Below are positions 60,299-64,000 of a stretch of DNA of 64,000 bases, piece after piece. Below the pieces are notes generated by a model. That model saw only the letters and a list, made by a program, of their open reading frames with translations, was not told the DNA's origin and made no database searches. Each line of letters starts with the position of its first letter. Position 1 is the stretch's first letter. A program made the position numbers and the translations under genes. The DNA is from G965229605 sp965229605 (GTDB lineage: Bacteria > Pseudomonadota > Alphaproteobacteria > CBDDJK01). The stretch covers positions 1,302,001 through 1,366,000 of the forward strand of contig OZ245892.1 in NCBI GenBank assembly GCA_965229605.1, in the 5' to 3' direction.

Positions 60299-60679
60299 TT
60301 ACTTCATTGAATTGAAGCCGATGATATTGCCTTCGCTGTCTTGGCCGAGAACAATAAAGCCAAACTCTCCGATTGAGAATTTGGGGCGAACAAGAGTTCC
60401 ACCAGCCTTCACCAGTCGCTCTTGCTGCACCGCACAGTCTTCAACCGAGAAATAAACCTGCGTGCCGCCCGGGCATGCCTTGCCATAGTCCGCTTTTACC
60501 AGAGCCCCGGCTGCGCCATATTTTTCCATATCAGCAGAAAACGCCATCATCTGGCTTTCACCTGTCGGATCATTCAAAGGCTCCAGCTTTTGATCAAGGA
60601 CCTCTTCATAAAACCTGACTGCACGGGTCATATCTTCGACATAAATATCAAACCACACAACAGCATTCATCATTGACAT
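60299..60679 (-). CDS. VOC-family (glyoxalase/bleomycin resistance) protein
   Basis: 126-residue vicinal oxygen chelate protein with two beta-alpha-beta-beta-beta modules: VVWFDIYVEDMTRAVRFYEEVLD, then GTQVYFSVEDCAVQQERLVKAG and GEFGFIVLGQDSEGNIIGFNS. Proteins of this PhnB-like subtype are often annotated as glyoxalase; the usual metal His/Glu are only partly evident, so no activity is claimed. Start is M1 or M4. It converges with the TTT permease. Confidence 0.78.
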   Translation of the reverse strand: MSMMNAVVWFDIYVEDMTRAVRFYEEVLDQKLEPLNDPTGESQMMAFSADMEKYGAAGALVKADYGKACPGGTQVYFSVEDCAVQQERLVKAGGTLVRPKFSIGEFGFIVLGQDSEGNIIGFNSMK

Positions 60680-60724
60680 GAGAGAGTCCTTTCAGAAATT
60701 TTCAAAGGCAACGAAAGCGATAGA

Positions 60725-61138
60725 CTAGACCATCCGCATCAGAAGTAAAATCAAAATAAGCGATGCACTGGTACCGATGGCAAAAAATGTCCCGGCCATT
60801 CCGCGCACGCGATATTTGCTATTAAGCAATTTCCCCTCTTCATAGCGTTCGGCAATCGTAAGCCCATAGGCATGCGATAGCCGGGCCGCCAGAAATAACC
60901 CGCCAAGTAGATGCAATCCATAGCCCGGGAGCGCAAGATACTCCAGAACCCCGAGCAGGATAAGAAAAATCGGGGTATATTCAGCAAAATTAGAATGGGC
61001 TCTGATCCTTTTTTGAAGATCGTACTTATTGTTATCGCCAAGCGGAACCCTGTTTTGACGCCTGCCCTTGATCGTATGGATGGTTAAGGCAATAAACAAA
61101 AATGACAGACATGCTGCGTAAAAACCCGTAATTATCAT
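60725..61138 (-). CDS. MAPEG-family membrane protein
   Basis: 137-residue, four-helix inner-membrane protein of the MAPEG superfamily (glutathione-linked and eicosanoid enzymes; bacterial YecN-like). The signature RIRAHSNFAEYTPIFLILLGVLE is clear, with GLHLLGGLFLAARLSHAYG following. Physiological substrate unknown. AAGGAGAAAACG precedes the ATG on the minus strand. It is separated by 39 bp from the mntR gene. Confidence 0.83.
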   Translation of the reverse strand: MIITGFYAACLSFLFIALTIHTIKGRRQNRVPLGDNNKYDLQKRIRAHSNFAEYTPIFLILLGVLEYLALPGYGLHLLGGLFLAARLSHAYGLTIAERYEEGKLLNSKYRVRGMAGTFFAIGTSASLILILLLMRMV

Positions 61139-61177
61139 CGTTTTCTCCTTAATTAAGCTACACGGTCAATAGAACCT

Positions 61178-61627
61178 TCAATTCCCGTTCTTAAACTGCC
61201 GCATAATCCGCAGGGTTTTCTCACTGATATGATGTTCAATCCCTTCGGCATCAAATTCTGCGGTTTCGGGATCAACGCCCAGACGGATCAGGAATTCCAG
61301 CACGATCTGGTGGCGTTCCTTGCATTTTCGGGCCAGCTGCTCCCCTTTTTCTGTCAGAAAAATAGACCGATAGGGCTGGCTGTCAATATAGCCTTCTTCC
61401 TGCAGGCGGGAGAGCATCTTGCTCACTGTTGGATTGGCAACCCCCAGGCGGGCTGCAAGATCGCTGGCGCGTGCTTCCTTCTGAACAGCAATCAGATCGG
61501 CGATGAGTTCGACATAATCTTCGATGGTTTCGCTTTGATGAGCCTCCCGCACACGGGCGAACCACCGGGCCTGTATGCCCGGATCAGCCAGGATCAGGGC
61601 CGGTTTCTGTCGCCCTTTAGCCGCCAT
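61178..61627 (-). CDS. mntR: MntR-type DtxR-family metalloregulator
   Basis: 149-residue Mn(II)-responsive repressor. Winged helix at about 40-90 (ASDLAARLGVANPTVSKMLSRLQEEGYI); metal-site segments IEDYVELI, CKERHQIVLEFLIRLGV and AEGIEHHIS agree with MntR. No SH3 domain, so MntR rather than DtxR/IdeR. It overlaps the permease gene by 11 bp and probably autoregulates the whole transporter operon, whose promoter is outside the window. Confidence 0.88.
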   Translation of the reverse strand: MAAKGRQKPALILADPGIQARWFARVREAHQSETIEDYVELIADLIAVQKEARASDLAARLGVANPTVSKMLSRLQEEGYIDSQPYRSIFLTEKGEQLARKCKERHQIVLEFLIRLGVDPETAEFDAEGIEHHISEKTLRIMRQFKNGN

Positions 61628-62465
61628 GATTTATGCCCGTTACAAGAGATTGGCCTTTACGAAGGACAAGAGCCAGCAGGAAGAGCCCGCCTTGAATTAC
61701 GACAATAAGGGGGGCGGTTGCGGCATCCAGATGAAAGCTGGCGATGGTTCCGGCAACACAGGAAAAAATGGAGGCCGCAAGGGCAATTCCCAGCATTTTA
61801 TCGAATGAATTGGCAAGCAGGAAACCGATGGCCCCGGGTGCGATCAGCATGGCAATGACAAGGATAATCCCGGCGGCTTTAAGGGCAGAGACAATGGTCA
61901 GGGCCAGCAGGATCAGCAAGAAAAACTGGAGCCAGCGGACGGGCAGACCAATGGTCCCGGCATGGGCCGGGTCGAAGCAATAGAGCATGAAGTCTTTTCG
62001 CTTCAACAGCATGACCAGCGCGCAAAAGAGGGCGATGCTTCCGGCTTCGATCAAATCGGCCTGTGAGAGACCGAGCAGATTTCCAAAAAGGATATGGAGC
62101 AGATGGACATCGCTTTCGATTTTGGCGATCAGCACAAGCCCGAGGCCGAACATTCCTGAAAAGACGATTCCCATGACGGCATCTTCTTTGACGCGGCTAT
62201 TTTCTTTGAGGTAGCCGGTTGTCACGGCACAGAATAGTCCGGCGACAAAGGCCCCGATGGTGAGTGGAATTCCGATAACATAGGCGAGTGCCAGGCCGGG
62301 CAAGACGGCATGAGATACGGCATCTCCCATCAAGGACCAGCCTTTTAGCACCAGAAAGCAGGAGAAGATGGAACAGACGCAAGCGATCAGCACGGACAGG
62401 GCAAGGGCGCGTTGCATGAATCCGTGGGAGAGCGGGTCGCTGATCAGGGCGAACAGATTATCCAT
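61617..62465 (-). CDS. Mn/Zn/Fe ABC transporter permease (SitD-like)
   Basis: 282-residue permease of the ABC-3 family with about eight membrane helices. LVLKGWSLMGDAVSHAVLPGLALAY near the N-terminus and the C-terminal VIAMLIAPGAIGFLLANSFDKML are family segments. Second permease of a metal importer with the adjacent SitC-like gene, which it overlaps by 8 bp. MntR linkage favours manganese. Confidence 0.88.
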   Translation of the reverse strand: MDNLFALISDPLSHGFMQRALALSVLIACVCSIFSCFLVLKGWSLMGDAVSHAVLPGLALAYVIGIPLTIGAFVAGLFCAVTTGYLKENSRVKEDAVMGIVFSGMFGLGLVLIAKIESDVHLLHILFGNLLGLSQADLIEAGSIALFCALVMLLKRKDFMLYCFDPAHAGTIGLPVRWLQFFLLILLALTIVSALKAAGIILVIAMLIAPGAIGFLLANSFDKMLGIALAASIFSCVAGTIASFHLDAATAPLIVVIQGGLFLLALVLRKGQSLVTGINHGG

Positions 62466-63351
62466 GTACCCTCATCCCCTGTACACGACTCCCACGCATA
62501 CGTCTTTTTTTATGAATCAGTCCGTATTGCGGCGCGAAGGTAAAGACGGACAGGAAGATCAGGGTTTGCAGAACCACGATGAGCCCACCCGGATTGGCAT
62601 CGAGAAAATAGCTGATATAGGCCCCGGAGGCACTGGTCAGGCTGCCGAGGCCAAGCGAGATCAGGATCAGGCGATCAAATTTATTGGTGAGCAGATAAGC
62701 GGTGGCCCCTGGCGTTACCACCATGGCAATGACCAGGCAGGCCCCGACGGCTTGCAGGGCGGCAACACAGGCTGCACTCAGCAAGGTAAAAAAGAGTATT
62801 TTCAGTATATTGACTGGCAGCCCGATACTGCGGGCGTGGCTTTCGTCAAAAAACACCACCATCAGGTCTTTCCATTTCAGCGCAAGAACAATCAGGCAGA
62901 CCAGCGAAATCACGATCACTTGCAGGATATCTTCATCAGAGATGCCCAGAATATTGCCAAGGATAATCGCCTGAATATTGACGGCTGCTGGATTGAGGGA
63001 GACCAGCAATAATCCAGTCGCAAAGAAGGTTGTGAAGACCAGTCCGATGATCGCGTCCTCGCGCAGGCTGGTTTTTTGCTTGATCACCGCCATGCTGGAG
63101 GCTGCCAGCAGTCCGGCAAAAAAGGCTCCGATGGCATAGGGCAGTGCCAGCAGATAGGCCAGTGTCACGCCCGGCACAACGGCATGCGCCAGCGCATCGC
63201 CCATCAGCGACCAGCCTTTGAGCATCAGATAGGCCGATAAAAAAGCGCAGACTCCGCCAACCAGCGCGCAAATCCAGATCGCGCGGGACATATATTGATA
63301 GCTAAAGGGCTCGAGTAAATAGTCAAACATTGCTCTGAAAGATTTTTTCAT
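62458..63351 (-). CDS. Mn/Zn/Fe ABC transporter permease (SitC-like)
   Basis: 297-residue ABC-3 permease, paralogous to the neighbour: LMLKGWSLMGDALAHAVVPGVTLAY, AIIGLVFTTFFATGLLLVSLNP, and CLVIAMVVTPGATAYLLTNKFDRLI. A basic C-terminal tail (HKKRRMRGSRVQGMRVHG) extends past the last helix. Overlaps the ATPase stop by 4 bp (ATGA). Two permease genes in tandem is the SitABCD/MntABCD layout. Confidence 0.88.
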   Translation of the reverse strand: MKKSFRAMFDYLLEPFSYQYMSRAIWICALVGGVCAFLSAYLMLKGWSLMGDALAHAVVPGVTLAYLLALPYAIGAFFAGLLAASSMAVIKQKTSLREDAIIGLVFTTFFATGLLLVSLNPAAVNIQAIILGNILGISDEDILQVIVISLVCLIVLALKWKDLMVVFFDESHARSIGLPVNILKILFFTLLSAACVAALQAVGACLVIAMVVTPGATAYLLTNKFDRLILISLGLGSLTSASGAYISYFLDANPGGLIVVLQTLIFLSVFTFAPQYGLIHKKRRMRGSRVQGMRVHG

Positions 63352-64000
63352 CCGGTATTTCTGGAATCGTGCGGCGTAATCTTTTCCCCGCCACGCTCGC
63401 CATAAAGCACCAGCGGACGCTCGTCATCAGTCAAAACCGTGATCCCGCGCGTATCTTCATCCTCATGAAGCTCTTCGCCGATCAGCTGGTGATGGCGCAA
63501 CATCCCGCCAAAAGCCCGCGCCAGATTGTTTTTTGTAAAGGTGGTCTCTACCGGACCATAGGCCAAAAGCTCTCTATTCATCAGCATCACATCATCGCAG
63601 AAACTGGGAACACTGCCAAGGTTATGCGTGGAAACCAGGATCAGCCGATCCTCCCGCACCAGCGCACGAAACAGCGCAATCAATGAATCTTCAGTCTTGA
63701 TATCAACCCCGGTAAAAGGCTCATCAAGCAAAATGATCTTGCCGCTTTGTGCCAGCGCACGGGCAACAAAGACGCGCTTCTTCTGCCCGCCACTGAGTTC
63801 CCCGATCTGATGGCTTTTATAGTCCAACATGCCAACCCGCTCCAGCGCACTATCCACGGCCTGTCTATCCACTTGTGAAGGACGGCGCAAAAGCCCCATA
63901 TGGCCATAACGCCCCATCATCACAACATCATCAACAAGCACCGGAAAATTCCAGTCCACATCATCAGTCTGCGGAACATAAGACACAAGATTCTGCTTCA
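63348..64000 (-). CDS. Metal ABC transporter ATPase, cut by window edge
   Basis: SitB/MntB-like ATPase; the N-terminus with Walker A lies beyond 64000. Visible: Q-loop VSYVPQTDDVDWNFPVLVDDVVMMG, signature LSGGQKKRVFVARALAQ, Walker B IILLDEPFTGVD, H-loop LILVSTHNLGSV. The C-terminal 60 residues are longer than usual and acidic (GEELHEDEDTRGI). The binding-protein gene (sitA) is expected further upstream. The GTG at 63986 is an internal codon, not a start. Confidence 0.88.
   Translation of the reverse strand, partial: KQNLVSYVPQTDDVDWNFPVLVDDVVMMGRYGHMGLLRRPSQVDRQAVDSALERVGMLDYKSHQIGELSGGQKKRVFVARALAQSGKIILLDEPFTGVDIKTEDSLIALFRALVREDRLILVSTHNLGSVPSFCDDVMLMNRELLAYGPVETTFTKNNLARAFGGMLRHHQLIGEELHEDEDTRGITVLTDDERPLVLYGERGGEKITPHDSRNTG

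Overview
This 64 kb window looks like a chromosomal segment of a mid-GC alphaproteobacterium. The evidence is a DUF1476 (ATP synthase zeta-type inhibitor) gene, a DciA/DUF721 gene beside ileS, an rsmI/LpoA-like divergent pair, an FdsGB/FdsA formate dehydrogenase, and a type II-C CRISPR repeat of the sort I associate with Parvibaculum-like alphaproteobacteria. Genus cannot be fixed from sequence alone. No rRNA or tRNA gene was seen.

Layout. 1-12.4 kb: housekeeping and central metabolism (rho, a class IV aminotransferase, an S24-type repressor, ispB, a glutaryl-CoA dehydrogenase, a Crp/Fnr regulator, a YcgN-type protein, DUF1476, DciA, ileS, eno, tadA). 12.5-19.6 kb: a TIR element, then pseB-pseC (pseudaminic acid), an Mrp ATPase, a biotin carboxylase subunit and an MFS exporter. 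19.6-25.4 kb: a type II-C CRISPR locus with tracrRNA, cas9, disrupted cas1, cas2 and an array of 8 identical repeats. 25.6-33.9 kb: katG, then an amidase / betaine-type ABC transporter operon and xerD. 33.9-38.4 kb: rpsA, cmk, a His-for-Lys DegT-type sugar 3-dehydrase and pgsA. 38.6-46.9 kb: a cupin and FAD oxidase pair, a soluble NAD formate dehydrogenase (fused FdsGB plus FdsA) and convergent molybdate transport genes. 46.8-54.5 kb: rsmI, LpoA-like lipoprotein, serS, a GmhA-type isomerase, HMG-CoA lyase, a histone-deacetylase-family hydrolase and an EnvC-like protein. 54.6-60.3 kb: a probable sulfolactate module (SuyAB-like, ComC-like, TctC plus fused TctA-TctB). 60.3-64 kb: VOC and MAPEG proteins and a Mn/Zn ABC transporter with MntR, cut by the window edge.

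Main discovery. The CRISPR locus seems able to interfere but probably not to adapt. Cas9 keeps all its RuvC and HNH residues. A tracrRNA can be read on the opposite strand just upstream of cas9, with its own promoter and terminator. Each CRISPR repeat ends, in the crRNA sense, with an extended -10 box, so every spacer may have its own promoter. cas1, however, is split by a 433 bp non-coding element with 31 bp terminal inverted repeats; removing the element and one flanking dinucleotide rejoins Cas1 exactly in frame. A second, inverted copy (288 bp) lies 11 kb upstream of the first, and a 12 bp bare-end palindrome at 57074 may be a footprint of the same family. Inside the cas1 copy sit two 77-78 bp CTAG-bounded palindromes with divergent, compensating arms; the 288 bp copy preserves the empty site. 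The tracrRNA anti-repeat appears split by about 55 nt that can form its own hairpin.

Other points: a complete-looking organosulfonate uptake and desulfonation cluster, a PLP enzyme whose Schiff-base lysine is replaced by His, strong stem-loops after two transporter binding-protein genes, and several short tandem duplications at gene junctions.
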